In this document: one piece after another, positions 16,193 through 24,639 of the stretch
Position numbering within the stretch: the stretch's first letter is position 1
Layout of the letters: the number at the start of each line of letters is the position of its first letter
From: Beijerinckiaceae bacterium
GTDB lineage: Bacteria; Pseudomonadota; Alphaproteobacteria; Rhizobiales; Beijerinckiaceae
Assembly (NCBI GenBank): GCA_027532775.1
Contig: JAPZTO010000001.1
Location: forward strand, 1 to 64,000
DNA: 64,000 nt
Direction: 5' to 3'
Made by a program: the position numbers and the translations under genes
Notes under the pieces: generated by a model
What the model saw: the letters and a program-made list of their open reading frames with translations, nothing else
Told to the model about the DNA's origin: nothing
Databases searched by the model: none

Positions 16193-16207
16193 TGCAAATA
16201 ATTCGCA
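16193..16207. promoter_or_regulatory. Candidate manganese-responsive (Mur-type) operator 1
   Basis: TGCAAATAATTCGCA is palindromic at all but the centre and one symmetric pair, and resembles the TGCAA-rich MRS boxes bound by Fur/Mur ahead of rhizobial sit operons. It is centred 83 bp before sitA. Confidence 0.5.
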
Positions 16208-16214
16208 GAAGCGA

Positions 16215-16243
16215 TTGACAGATGCACTTCATTCGCAATAGCG
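16215..16243 (+). promoter_or_regulatory. Candidate sitABCD promoter with a second TGC-N9-GCA box in its spacer
   Basis: TTGACA (16215-16220), 17 nt, then ATAGCG (16238-16243) gives a perfect -35 and poor -10. TGCACTTCATTCGCA (16223-16237) fills the spacer. It shares the TGCA/CGCA ends and the 15-bp length of operator 1 and is centred exactly 30 bp from it, so a regulator bound there would block RNA polymerase. Confidence 0.45.
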
Positions 16244-16282
16244 TTCATCCAGAAGATCTGAAACACGACAGAGGTTTACCCG

Positions 16283-17209
16283 ATGCCTGATTTCGCTTCC
16301 CTTCCCTCCCGCCGCCTGATGCTGGCAGCCGGAATCGGCCTGGCCCTGCCCGTCCCTGCCCTCCGGGCGCAGGCCGCCCGGCCGGCCGGCAAGCCGCTCC
16401 GCGTGGTCACGACCTTCACCATCATCCAGGACATGGCGCAGAATGTCGCGGGCACGGCCGCGATCGTCGAATCCGTGACGCGCCCGGGCGCCGAGATCCA
16501 TGATTACCAGCCCACCCCGCTCGATGTGGTGAAGGCGCAATCGGCCGATCTCGTGCTGTGGAACGGGATGAATCTCGAACGCTGGTTCGAGAAATTCTTC
16601 GTCAATGTGAAGGAGGTGCCCAGCGCCGTGGTGACAGAGGGCATCACGCCGCTGCCAATCCGCGAGGGCCCCTATTCCGACAAGCCCAATCCGCATGCCT
16701 GGATGTCGCCGGCCTCCGGGCTCGCCTATGTCGAGAACATCCGCAAAGCCCTTGCCAAGGCTGATCCGGCCAATGCCGAGACCTATGCCCGCAATGCGGA
16801 GGCCTATTCGGCGCAGATCCGTGCGGTCGAGGCGCCGTTGCGGGCCCGCCTCGCCAAGGTGCCGGAAGCGCAGCGCTGGCTGGTGACGAGCGAGGGCGCC
16901 TTCAGCTATCTCACCCGGGATTTCGGCTTCCGCGAGGCCTATCTCTGGCCGATCAACGCCGACGAGCAGGGCACGCCGCAGCAGGTGCGGCGGCTGATCG
17001 ACCTTGTCCGCAAGAACAAGGTGCCGGTGGTCTTTTCGGAGAGCACGGTTTCCGACAAGCCGGCCCGCCAGGTCGCGCGGGAGACGGGTGCCCGTTACGG
17101 CGGCGTGCTCTATGTGGATTCCCTGAGCGATGCCCGCGGCCCGGTGCCGACCTATCTGAAGCTGCTCGAGACCACGGTGGAAACCATCGCGAAGGGATTT
17201 GGCACATGA
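16283..17209 (+). CDS. sitA: Manganese/iron ABC transporter substrate-binding protein SitA
   Basis: A 308-residue periplasmic cluster A-I (PsaA/MntC/SitA) binding protein. An Arg-Arg signal peptide ends at about LRAQA (residue 31). Metal ligands are identifiable: His73 (EIHDYQPT), His138 (NPHAWMSP), Glu204 (TSEGAFSYL) and Asp279 (YVDSLSD). The absence of a His-rich loop argues for manganese or ferrous iron rather than zinc. It is the first gene of sitABCD, downstream of Mur-like operators and divergent from irr. The start follows an AGAGG ribosome site. Confidence 0.93.
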   Translation: MPDFASLPSRRLMLAAGIGLALPVPALRAQAARPAGKPLRVVTTFTIIQDMAQNVAGTAAIVESVTRPGAEIHDYQPTPLDVVKAQSADLVLWNGMNLERWFEKFFVNVKEVPSAVVTEGITPLPIREGPYSDKPNPHAWMSPASGLAYVENIRKALAKADPANAETYARNAEAYSAQIRAVEAPLRARLAKVPEAQRWLVTSEGAFSYLTRDFGFREAYLWPINADEQGTPQQVRRLIDLVRKNKVPVVFSESTVSDKPARQVARETGARYGGVLYVDSLSDARGPVPTYLKLLETTVETIAKGFGT

Positions 17210-17240
17210 GAAGCCGCGCTGCCTTGCGCCCGAACCGCGC

Positions 17241-18131
17241 ATGAACCCGACCCGCCTTCCCGGCGACAGGCCGGCCATCACGGTGGATGGCATCTCGGTG
17301 CGCTATGCCAACGGCGTCACCGCGATCGACGATGCCAGTTTCCGGCTGGCGCCGGCCTCGATCTGTGCGCTGGTGGGCGTCAATGGCTCGGGAAAGTCGA
17401 CGCTGTTCAAGACGCTGATGGGCTTTCTCGCGCCGGCCAAGGGCGCAGTCTCGATTGCCGGGCAGAAGGTGGCGGATGCGCTCAAGCAAGGCATCGTCGC
17501 CTATGTTCCGCAGAGCGAGGATGTTGACTGGAACTTTCCCGTTCTGGTCGAGGATGTGGTGATGATGGGGCGCTATGGCCATATGGGCCTGCTGCGCCTC
17601 GCCTCGAAGGACGACCGGGCGGCGGTGGATGCCGCGCTCGAGCGGGTCGGCATGTCCGCCTTGCGGAAACGCCAGATCGGGGAACTCTCCGGCGGGCAGA
17701 AGAAGCGCGTCTTCCTTGCCCGGGCGCTGGCGCAAGGCGGGCAGATCATCCTGCTCGACGAGCCGTTCACCGGCGTCGATGCCCGCACCGAGACGGCGAT
17801 CATCGACCTGCTGCGCGCCATGCGCGACGAGGGCAGGCTCATCCTCGTCTCGACGCATAATCTCGGCTCGATCCCCGATTTCTGCGACCATGTCATCCTG
17901 TTCAACCGGACGGTGATCGCTGCCGGCCCCATCGAGACGACCTTCACTGAAGCCAACCTCATCCGCGCCTTCGGCGGCGTGCTGCGGCATGTGCGGATCG
18001 ATGGCTCGGACCTGCATGACGATGCCGATGCGCGCCGCGTCACGGTGCTGACCGATGACGAGCGGCCGCTGGTTCTCTATGGCGAGCGAGACCGCGAGAA
18101 GGTGGTTGCGCCGGATCGGCCCAAGGCATGA
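17241..18131 (+). CDS. sitB: Manganese/iron ABC transporter ATPase SitB
   Basis: The cytoplasmic ATPase subunit (296 residues) that powers SitCD. Walker A is GVNGSGKST (46-54), the signature is LSGGQKKR, Walker B is [12 protein letters not shown] and the switch His is in VSTHN. The segment [14 protein letters not shown] is typical of the metal-importing subfamily. ATG at 17241 is used rather than an upstream TTG that overlaps sitA. The C-terminal extension of about 40 residues (containing [10 protein letters not shown]) is acidic. It overlaps sitC by four bases. Confidence 0.94.
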   Translation: MNPTRLPGDRPAITVDGISVRYANGVTAIDDASFRLAPASICALVGVNGSGKSTLFKTLMGFLAPAKGAVSIAGQKVADALKQGIVAYVPQSEDVDWNFPVLVEDVVMMGRYGHMGLLRLASKDDRAAVDAALERVGMSALRKRQIGELSGGQKKRVFLARALAQGGQIILLDEPFTGVDARTETAIIDLLRAMRDEGRLILVSTHNLGSIPDFCDHVILFNRTVIAAGPIETTFTEANLIRAFGGVLRHVRIDGSDLHDDADARRVTVLTDDERPLVLYGERDREKVVAPDRPKA

Positions 18132-18985
18132 TCGACTGGCTGCTCGAGCCCTTCGGCTACCAGTACATGGTGCGCGCGATCTGGGTCAGCGCACTGGTCG
18201 GGGCCGTCTGCGCCTTCCTGTCCTGCTACCTTATCCTGAAGGGCTGGGCGCTGATGGGCGATGCGCTGGCCCATGCCGTCGTGCCCGGCGTGGCCGTGGC
18301 CTATCTCGCCGGCCTGCCCTATGCTGCCGGGGCCTTCACCTCCGGCCTGCTCGCGGCTCTCGCCATCGCGCTGGTGAAGAAGATCACCTTCCTGCGCGAG
18401 GATACGGTGATCGGGCTGATCTTCACCAGTTTCTTCGCCGCCGGGCTGCTGATCGTCTCGATCAACCCGACAGCGGTGAATGTGCAGTCGATCATCCTCG
18501 GCAATATCCTTGCCATTGCCGACGAGGATGTCTGGCAGGTGGTGGCGATTGCGGGCGTCTCGCTGGCCGTGCTCGCGGCGCGGTGGAAGGACCTGCTGCT
18601 GGCCTTTTTCGACGAGAGCCATGCCCGGTCGATCGGGCTCAATCCGGAGCGGCTGAAACTGCTCTTCTTCGTGCTGCTCAGCGCCTGCACGGTCGCCGCC
18701 CTGCAGACAGTGGGCGCAATCCTCGTCATCGCCATGGTGGTGACACCCGGCGCGACGGCCTATCTCCTGACCGACCGGTTCGGCCGGATGATCGGCATCG
18801 CCATGGCGCTGGGAGCCGGCACCGGCGCGGGCGGCGCCTATCTCAGCTATTTCCTCGACGGCGCCACCGGCGGGCTGATCGTGCTGCTGCAGACCCTGCT
18901 TTTCCTGCTGGCGTTCGTTTTCGCGCCCAAGCATGGCCGGCTTGCCGCGCGCCGGGCTGCAAAGCTCCGGGAGGCCGCCCCGTGA
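18128..18985 (+). CDS. sitC: Manganese/iron ABC transporter permease SitC
   Basis: A 285-residue ABC-3 family membrane subunit with about eight hydrophobic helices. It has the family opening [27 protein letters not shown] and a cytoplasmic loop [10 protein letters not shown] that contacts the ATPase. Its ATG overlaps the sitB stop (ATGA), and its own stop overlaps the GTG start of sitD, showing tight translational coupling. It is paralogous to sitD, with which it should form the heterodimeric channel. Confidence 0.94.
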   Translation: MIDWLLEPFGYQYMVRAIWVSALVGAVCAFLSCYLILKGWALMGDALAHAVVPGVAVAYLAGLPYAAGAFTSGLLAALAIALVKKITFLREDTVIGLIFTSFFAAGLLIVSINPTAVNVQSIILGNILAIADEDVWQVVAIAGVSLAVLAARWKDLLLAFFDESHARSIGLNPERLKLLFFVLLSACTVAALQTVGAILVIAMVVTPGATAYLLTDRFGRMIGIAMALGAGTGAGGAYLSYFLDGATGGLIVLLQTLLFLLAFVFAPKHGRLAARRAAKLREAAP

Positions 18986-19818
18986 ATGCGCTGCTGGGTT
19001 TCGTCACGCAGCCGCTGGCGCATGATTTCATGCAGCGTGGCCTCATCGTGGCTTTGCTGGTCGGCACGATCTGCGCGATGCTCTCCTGCTATCTCGTGCT
19101 GAAAGGCTGGTCGCTCATGGGCGACGCCGTGTCCCATGCCGTGCTGCCGGGCATCGTGCTCGCCTTCATCACCGGCCTGCCGCTGGCGCTCGGCGCCTTC
19201 GCGGCCGGGCTCGGCTGTGCGCTGGCGACCGGCTACCTGCAGGCGCATAGCCGGGTCCGGGAGGATGCCGTGATGGGCATCGTCTTTTCCGGCCTGTTCG
19301 CGCTGGGGCTGGTGATGTTCGTCAAGGTGGAGACGGACCAGCATCTCAACCATATCCTGTTCGGCAACATGCTCGGCGTGCAACTCCGCGACGTGGCCGA
19401 GACGGCGCTGATCGCGCTGCCCGCCATGGCCTTCCTGCTGGTCCGCCGGCGCGACCTGATGCTCTATTGCTTCGACCCCGCCCATGCCCGGGCGATCGGC
19501 CTCCGGGTCGGCTTCCTGCATTACGGGCTGCTGGTGCTGCTGGCGCTGACGATCGTCGCCTCGCTCAAGGCCGTGGGCATCATCCTCGTCATCGCGATGT
19601 TGATTGCCCCGGGGGCAATCGGGCTCATCGTCACGCGGCGCTTCGGCCCGATGATGGTGGTGGCGGTGCTGGCGGCGACCGGCTCCTCCTTCATCGGCAC
19701 GCTGCTCTCGTTCCATCTCGATGCCGCGACCGGGCCGATGATCGTCGTCGTGCAATCGCTGCTCTTCGCACTGCTGGTGGTAATCCGGCAGGTCCGGCTC
19801 GCCCTCGCCCCGCAATGA
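18982..19818 (+). CDS. sitD: Manganese/iron ABC transporter permease SitD
   Basis: The second ABC-3 permease (278 residues). It parallels SitC closely: SCYLVLKGWSLMGDAVSHAVLPG near the N-terminus and DPAHARAIGL in the coupling loop. The GTG at 18982 overlaps the sitC TGA in a GTGA arrangement and is the only start that fits. The long in-frame extension upstream lies inside sitC and is rejected. It ends the sit operon; no strong terminator hairpin is visible before the next gene. Confidence 0.93.
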   Translation: MNALLGFVTQPLAHDFMQRGLIVALLVGTICAMLSCYLVLKGWSLMGDAVSHAVLPGIVLAFITGLPLALGAFAAGLGCALATGYLQAHSRVREDAVMGIVFSGLFALGLVMFVKVETDQHLNHILFGNMLGVQLRDVAETALIALPAMAFLLVRRRDLMLYCFDPAHARAIGLRVGFLHYGLLVLLALTIVASLKAVGIILVIAMLIAPGAIGLIVTRRFGPMMVVAVLAATGSSFIGTLLSFHLDAATGPMIVVVQSLLFALLVVIRQVRLALAPQ

Positions 19819-19864
19819 GGCGGGTGGCGGGGGACTGCCCGTTTTCTGCCTTGCGTATCTGTTA

Positions 19865-19879
19865 TGTTATACTGTAACA
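19865..19879. promoter_or_regulatory. Candidate Zur operator overlapping a -10 element
   Basis: TGTTATACTGTAACA has perfect 5-bp arms (TGTTA/TAACA), with a centre close to the TGTTATAnTATAACA core of alphaproteobacterial Zur boxes. TATACT (19868-19873) inside it is a good -10, so binding would repress. It lies 31 bp before the ZigA-like gene. Confidence 0.55.
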
Positions 19880-19910
19880 AATTCTCCCGAAACCAAGGAG
19901 GATCGACAGG

Positions 19911-21131
19911 ATGGACATGACCGATCACCGCCTGCCCGTCACCGTGCTGTCCGGCTTTCTCGGCGCCGGCAAGACGACGCTGCTCAACCACGTCCTGAAC
20001 AACCGAGAGGGCAAGCGCGTTGCCGTGATCGTCAACGACATGAGCGAAGTGAATATCGATGCCGATCTCGTCCGCGAGGGCGGTGGCCTCTCCCGCACCG
20101 AGGAAAAACTGGTCGAGATGTCGAATGGCTGCATCTGCTGCACCCTCCGCGACGATCTCCTGGCGGAAGTGCGCCGCCTCGCGAGCGAGGGCCGGTTCGA
20201 CTATCTCCTGATCGAGGGGACCGGCATCGCCGAACCGCTGCCCATCGCCGCCACCTTCGATTTCCGCGACGAGCAGGGTGAATCGCTCTCCGATGTCGCG
20301 CGGCTGGACACGATGGTCACCGTGGTCGACGCGATCAACCTGACGCGCGATTACGGCAGCCGCGACTTCCTGCGTGACCGGGGCGAGGTCGCGGGATCGC
20401 AGGACGAGCGGACGCTGGTCGACCTGCTGGTCGAGCAGATCGAATTCGCCGATGTCGTCGTCATCAACAAGGTTTCCGACGCAACCCCCGACCAGCGCGC
20501 GCAGGCAGAGGCGATCGTCCGGGCACTGAACCCGGACGCACAGGTCGTCTTCGCCGATTTCGGGCGCGTCCCGCTGGAGGCCGTGCTGGAAACCGGGCTG
20601 TTCGACTCCGAAAAGGCGCAGGGACACCCGCTCTGGGCCAAGGAGCTCTACGGCTTTGCCAGCCACGTGCCGGAGACCGAGGAGTACAATATCTCCTCCT
20701 TCGTCTATCGCGCGCGGCGACCGTTCCACCCCGAGAAGTTCGCCGAGTTCCTCGCGGCGACCTGGCCGGGCCTGATCCGGGCCAAGGGCCATTTCTGGAT
20801 CGCCACACGGCCGGAATGGGTGGGCGAGATGAGCATTGCCGGAGCGATCTGCCGGACGGAGGCGCTCGGCTTCTGGTGGGCGCATGTGCCGAAGGAGCGC
20901 TGGCCGAAAAGCACGGAATGGCGGCAGATCCTCAATCGCCACTGGCATTCCGTCTGGGGCGACCGCCGGCAGGAACTGGTCTTTATCGGCCAGAATCTCG
21001 ACGAGGCGGCGATGCGAACCGCGCTCGATCTCTGCCTGCTCGGCGAAAGCATGCCGCTGAAATTCAACGCGGAGAAGTATCGCCACCTGCCGGATCCGTT
21101 TCCGGTCTGGCGTCGGGCAGAAGCGGCATAG
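19911..21131 (+). CDS. CobW/COG0523 GTPase, ZigA/YeiR-like zinc metallochaperone
   Basis: A 406-residue G3E-family GTPase. The P-loop is [10 protein letters not shown] (14-23), the metal-binding CxCC motif is NGCICC (72-77), Walker B/E is [11 protein letters not shown] and the guanine-specificity motif is VINKVSD. The C-terminal CobW domain (about 265-370) includes [11 protein letters not shown]. Family members deliver zinc to enzymes during zinc shortage. The Zur-like box upstream supports that role over cobalt insertion, and it is away from cobT/cobS. The AAGGAGG ribosome site is excellent. The 3' end overlaps the convergent ABC ATPase gene by 68 bp. Confidence 0.9.
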   Translation: MDMTDHRLPVTVLSGFLGAGKTTLLNHVLNNREGKRVAVIVNDMSEVNIDADLVREGGGLSRTEEKLVEMSNGCICCTLRDDLLAEVRRLASEGRFDYLLIEGTGIAEPLPIAATFDFRDEQGESLSDVARLDTMVTVVDAINLTRDYGSRDFLRDRGEVAGSQDERTLVDLLVEQIEFADVVVINKVSDATPDQRAQAEAIVRALNPDAQVVFADFGRVPLEAVLETGLFDSEKAQGHPLWAKELYGFASHVPETEEYNISSFVYRARRPFHPEKFAEFLAATWPGLIRAKGHFWIATRPEWVGEMSIAGAICRTEALGFWWAHVPKERWPKSTEWRQILNRHWHSVWGDRRQELVFIGQNLDEAAMRTALDLCLLGESMPLKFNAEKYRHLPDPFPVWRRAEAA

Positions 21132-21903
21132 CCGCCATCAGCGCGCGGGTATAGTCCGCCTGGGGGGCGGCAAAGAGCTGGCCGGTTGCGGCCTGCTCCA
21201 CGACGCGGCCGCCCTCCATCACGATGACCTCGTCGCAGAGATAGCGGATGACGGCGAGATCATGGCTGATCACCACCATGGACAGGCCGAATTCCAGCTT
21301 GAGATCGAAGAGCAGGTTCAGGATCTGCGCCTGCACCGAGACATCGAGTGCGGAAACCGGCTCGTCCGCCACCAGCAAGGCCGGCCTTGTGATGAGCGCG
21401 CGCGCAATGGCGATGCGCTGGCGCTGCCCGCCGGAGAACTGGTGCGGATAGCGCGCCACCATGTCGGGCTGCAGGCCGACCCTTTTGAGCATGGCGGCCA
21501 CCCGCTCGCGGGTTTCCCCCGCATCCAGCCAGGGTTCGGCGACGCCCAGAGGTTCGGCGATGCTCTCGCCGACCCGCATGCGCGGATCGAGCGAGCCGAA
21601 CGGATCCTGGAAGATCATCTGGATCAGCGGCCGGACCGGACGGATGCTCCTTTCGGGCAGGCCGGAGATCCGCTCGCCGCGGAAAAGCACCTCGCCGGAT
21701 CGCGGCTTTTCCAGCGCCACGAGCAGCCGCGCGAGGGTGGATTTGCCGGAGCCGGATTCCCCGACAATGCCAAGCGTCTGCCCCTCCTCAAGCCGGAACG
21801 AGACATCGCGCACAGCATGGATCCGCTTCCGGCGTTCGAACAGGGCCTGCCTCGGCAGCGGGTAGGCCTGATGCAGATGGACAGCCTCGAGGATCGGGAT
21901 CAT
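21064..21903 (-). CDS. Peptide-type ABC transporter ATPase (DppF/OppF-like)
   Basis: A 279-residue ATPase: Walker [10 protein letters not shown], signature FSGGQRQR, Walker [14 protein letters not shown] and a switch His in VISHDLAV. The C-terminal peptide-importer extension is shorter than in DppF ([18 protein letters not shown]) and lacks a cysteine cluster. The start ATG overlaps the TGA of the DppD-like gene. It is the last gene of the six-gene operon, and its 3' end overlaps the convergent CobW gene. Substrate class (di/oligopeptide, glutathione or other) is not readable from this subunit. Confidence 0.93.
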   Translation of the reverse strand: MIPILEAVHLHQAYPLPRQALFERRKRIHAVRDVSFRLEEGQTLGIVGESGSGKSTLARLLVALEKPRSGEVLFRGERISGLPERSIRPVRPLIQMIFQDPFGSLDPRMRVGESIAEPLGVAEPWLDAGETRERVAAMLKRVGLQPDMVARYPHQFSGGQRQRIAIARALITRPALLVADEPVSALDVSVQAQILNLLFDLKLEFGLSMVVISHDLAVIRYLCDEVIVMEGGRVVEQAATGQLFAAPQADYTRALMAAMPLLPDARPETDPAGGDTSPR

Positions 21904-22844
21904 GCGGGGGCAGGCTCCGCGTGGTGGCAATGGAGCGCGGTCAGCCCGGTGCGCAAAGGCGGCGGCGTCTCGGCACAGTGCGCATCGCCGAGGGCGCATC
22001 GCCCGGCAAAGGGGCAGCCCGGGGGCAGGCGGGAAAGATCCGGCACTTGCCCGGGGATCGGCCGGAGGCGCTCCGTATGGGCATTCCCGCGCGGGATCGC
22101 GGCCATCAGGCCCCGCGTATAGGGATGGGCAGGCTGGCCGATGACATGGCGGGTCGGGCCGGTTTCCATGGCGAGCCCGCCATAGAGCACGAGGGCCCGG
22201 TCCGCCATGGCATGGATCACCGAGAGATCATGGCTGATGAAGATCATCGCCATGCCGGTCTCGTCCCGGATCTCGCGCAGCAGAGCGAGAATCTCGACCT
22301 GGAGCGAGACATCGAGCGCCGAGGTCGGCTCATCGGCGATCAGGAGCGCGGGGCGGCAGGCGATCGCCATGGCGATCATCGCCCGCTGGCGCTGTCCGCC
22401 CGAAAGCTCATGCGGGTAGGAGCGCGCCCTTCGCGCCGGATCCGGCAGACCGACGCGTTCCATGAGCCGGATGGCCTCCTCGCGCGCGGCGCGCGGCGCC
22501 ATCAGGCCATGCAGGACGAGGCCCTCGGCGATCTGCGCCCCGACGGTCAGGACCGGGTTCAGCGCGGTCATCGGCTCCTGGAAGATCATCGCCATTTCCC
22601 GGCCGCGCAGGCGGCAGAGATCGGCATCGGCAAGGCCGAGCAATTCGGTATCGCCAAGGCGGATGCTGCCCGAGGCGACAAAGCCCGGCGGAAGCAGGCC
22701 CATCAGGGCAAGTGCGGTCATCGATTTCCCGGAGCCGGATTCGCCGACAAGCCCGAGCGTCTCGCCCGGGGCGAGATCAAGCGAGAGGTTCCGGAGGACG
22801 GGCCGGCCGCGGAAGCTGACGGAGAGTTCGCGCAGGGCCAGCAT
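21900..22844 (-). CDS. Peptide-type ABC transporter ATPase (DppD/OppD-like)
   Basis: A 314-residue ATPase with Walker [10 protein letters not shown] (Thr replaced by Met after Ser), signature LSGGQRQR, Walker B LLIADEPTSALDV and FISHDLSV. The C-terminal oligopeptide domain carries Pro/Cys features (LSRLPPGCPFAGRCALGDAHC) expected for the iron-sulfur-binding tail of DppD/OppD. It is coupled to the DppF-like gene by a 4-base overlap and follows the DppC-like permease by one base. It pairs with DppF as a heterodimer. Confidence 0.93.
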   Translation of the reverse strand: MLALRELSVSFRGRPVLRNLSLDLAPGETLGLVGESGSGKSMTALALMGLLPPGFVASGSIRLGDTELLGLADADLCRLRGREMAMIFQEPMTALNPVLTVGAQIAEGLVLHGLMAPRAAREEAIRLMERVGLPDPARRARSYPHELSGGQRQRAMIAMAIACRPALLIADEPTSALDVSLQVEILALLREIRDETGMAMIFISHDLSVIHAMADRALVLYGGLAMETGPTRHVIGQPAHPYTRGLMAAIPRGNAHTERLRPIPGQVPDLSRLPPGCPFAGRCALGDAHCAETPPPLRTGLTALHCHHAEPAPA

Positions 22845-22845
22845 C

Positions 22846-23670
22846 TCAGCGCTCCTTCATGCGCGGATCGAGAAGATCACGCAGCCCGTCGCCGAGCAGG
22901 TTGAAGGCGAGGACGGTGATGGCGATGGCAAACCCGGGAACCAGCGCCAGATGCGGGGCGGCGGCGAGATAGGTCTGCGCATCATTGAGCATCCGGCCCC
23001 AGGACGGGTTGGGCGGCTGCGTGCCGATGCCGAGATAGGAGAGCGAGGCCTCGGCGAGAATGGCGAAGGCGAATTGCGTCGAGCCCTGAACGATCATCAG
23101 GCCGGTGATATTCGGCAGGATGTGCCGGCGCATCACAGCCGCGCGACTGAGCCCGGCCAGCCGTGCGGCGCGGATATAATCCTGCGCGAGCACCTGCAAA
23201 GTGGCGGCCCGTGCCTGCCGGGCGAAAACGGGAATGTTGAAGATGCCGATGGCCACCACGGCATTGACGAGGCCGGGCCCGAACCAGGTCAGGATGAGGA
23301 TTGCCGTCAGCACCGCCGGAAAGGCGAAGACGAAGTCGAGGCTGCGCATCACCGCCTCGTCGAGCAGCCGGCCGCGATAGAGCGCGGCGAGCATGCCGAG
23401 CGCGACGCCGAAGACGAGGCCGATCCCCACAGCGACAAGCCCGACCAGCAGGGCATTGCGGGCACCGACCAGCACCATCGAGGCGATGTCGCGGCCAAAC
23501 TGGTCCGTGCCCAGCCAATGTTCGGCGGAAGGCGGTCGCAACCGTGCCATGATGCGCATCGCCGTCGGGTCGTGCGGGGTCCAGACCAGCGAGAGCAGGG
23601 CCGCGCCGAGAACGAGCGCCATCAGCAGGGCGCCGACACCGAAGGAGGGATGCCGCCAGGCCGGGTTCAT
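22846..23670 (-). CDS. Peptide-type ABC transporter permease (DppC-like)
   Basis: A 274-residue permease with about six hydrophobic helices. It shows the DppC hallmarks HWLGTDQFGRDI near the N-terminus and the EAA loop EASLSYLGIGTQPPNPSWG. The start ATG overlaps the stop of the DppB-like gene (ATGA). Length and topology are normal. It forms the transmembrane channel with the preceding permease. Confidence 0.93.
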   Translation of the reverse strand: MNPAWRHPSFGVGALLMALVLGAALLSLVWTPHDPTAMRIMARLRPPSAEHWLGTDQFGRDIASMVLVGARNALLVGLVAVGIGLVFGVALGMLAALYRGRLLDEAVMRSLDFVFAFPAVLTAILILTWFGPGLVNAVVAIGIFNIPVFARQARAATLQVLAQDYIRAARLAGLSRAAVMRRHILPNITGLMIVQGSTQFAFAILAEASLSYLGIGTQPPNPSWGRMLNDAQTYLAAAPHLALVPGFAIAITVLAFNLLGDGLRDLLDPRMKER

Positions 23671-24617
23671 GCGCGGCCCACCCGCAACCGCGGATCCGCG
23701 AAGCCATAGGCGAGATCGACCACGGCATTCACGAGAATGGCGGTGGCGACATAGAACAGGACGAGGCTCTTGATGAGGATCAGGTCATGCCCGCCGATCG
23801 CCTGGATCAGCAGGCGGCCGAGGCCCGGCAGGGCGAAAACGTTTTCCAGCACGATGGTTCCGGCGAGCAGGAAGGAGAATTGCAGGCCGAGGATCGTCAG
23901 CACCGGAATGAGCGCGTTGCGCAGGGCATGGCGGCGGATCGTCTGGCTGCGCGACAGGCCCTTGGCGCGGGCGGTGCGGATGTAATCCTCCGACAGCGTT
24001 TCCAGCATGGTCGAGCGGGTGATCCGCGCAAGGCTCGCCGCCTGCGGCAGGGCCAGTGCGATGGCCGGCAGGAGCAGCGCACGGAAGGCGAGCATCGGGT
24101 CGGCCGCCCAGCCCGGGAATCCGCCGGCCGGGAACCAGCCCAATCCCACGGCGAAAACAAGGACCAGCAGGATGCCGAACCAGAAATTCGGAATGGCGAG
24201 GCCCAGCTGCGTCATTCCCATGATGATCAGATCCGCCCGGCGATGGGCCTGCGCCGCGGCGAGCGTGCCCAGCGTGACACCGAAGGCCACGGCGAGGCCG
24301 AGCGCCAGAAGTGAAAGCGGCACGGTGACGGCGAGCCGTTCGGCGATCAGGCCGGCCACCGGAACGCGATAGGTGTAGGACAGGCCGAGACGTCCGGTGA
24401 AGAAGCCGCCCAGCCATTCGAGGAAGCGCACGGCGGCCGGCCGGTCGAGACCGAGTTCCGCCCGGAGCGCGGCGACGGATTCGGGCGTGGCGCTGACGCC
24501 CATCATCATGGCGGCCGGATCTCCCGGCAGGATTTCCAGAACGAGGAAGATCACCAGAGCGGCAAAAAGCAGCGTCAGGACCAGCCCGAGGAGCCGCTTG
24601 ATCAGGAACAAAGCCAT
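23667..24617 (-). CDS. Peptide-type ABC transporter permease (DppB-like)
   Basis: A 316-residue permease. The N-terminus (FLIKRLLGLVLTLLF) and the sequence EILPGDPAAMMMG are characteristic of DppB/GsiC/NikB. The later RITRSTMLETLSEDYIRTARAKGLS is the EAA-type coupling loop, and the protein ends in LAYGFADPRLR. It starts 22 bp downstream of the binding-protein stop. The order binding protein-B-C-D-F is the standard peptide-importer arrangement. Confidence 0.94.
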   Translation of the reverse strand: MALFLIKRLLGLVLTLLFAALVIFLVLEILPGDPAAMMMGVSATPESVAALRAELGLDRPAAVRFLEWLGGFFTGRLGLSYTYRVPVAGLIAERLAVTVPLSLLALGLAVAFGVTLGTLAAAQAHRRADLIIMGMTQLGLAIPNFWFGILLVLVFAVGLGWFPAGGFPGWAADPMLAFRALLLPAIALALPQAASLARITRSTMLETLSEDYIRTARAKGLSRSQTIRRHALRNALIPVLTILGLQFSFLLAGTIVLENVFALPGLGRLLIQAIGGHDLILIKSLVLFYVATAILVNAVVDLAYGFADPRLRVGRA

Positions 24618-24639
24618 GCCGCCAGGCCCTGTCGCAGAA

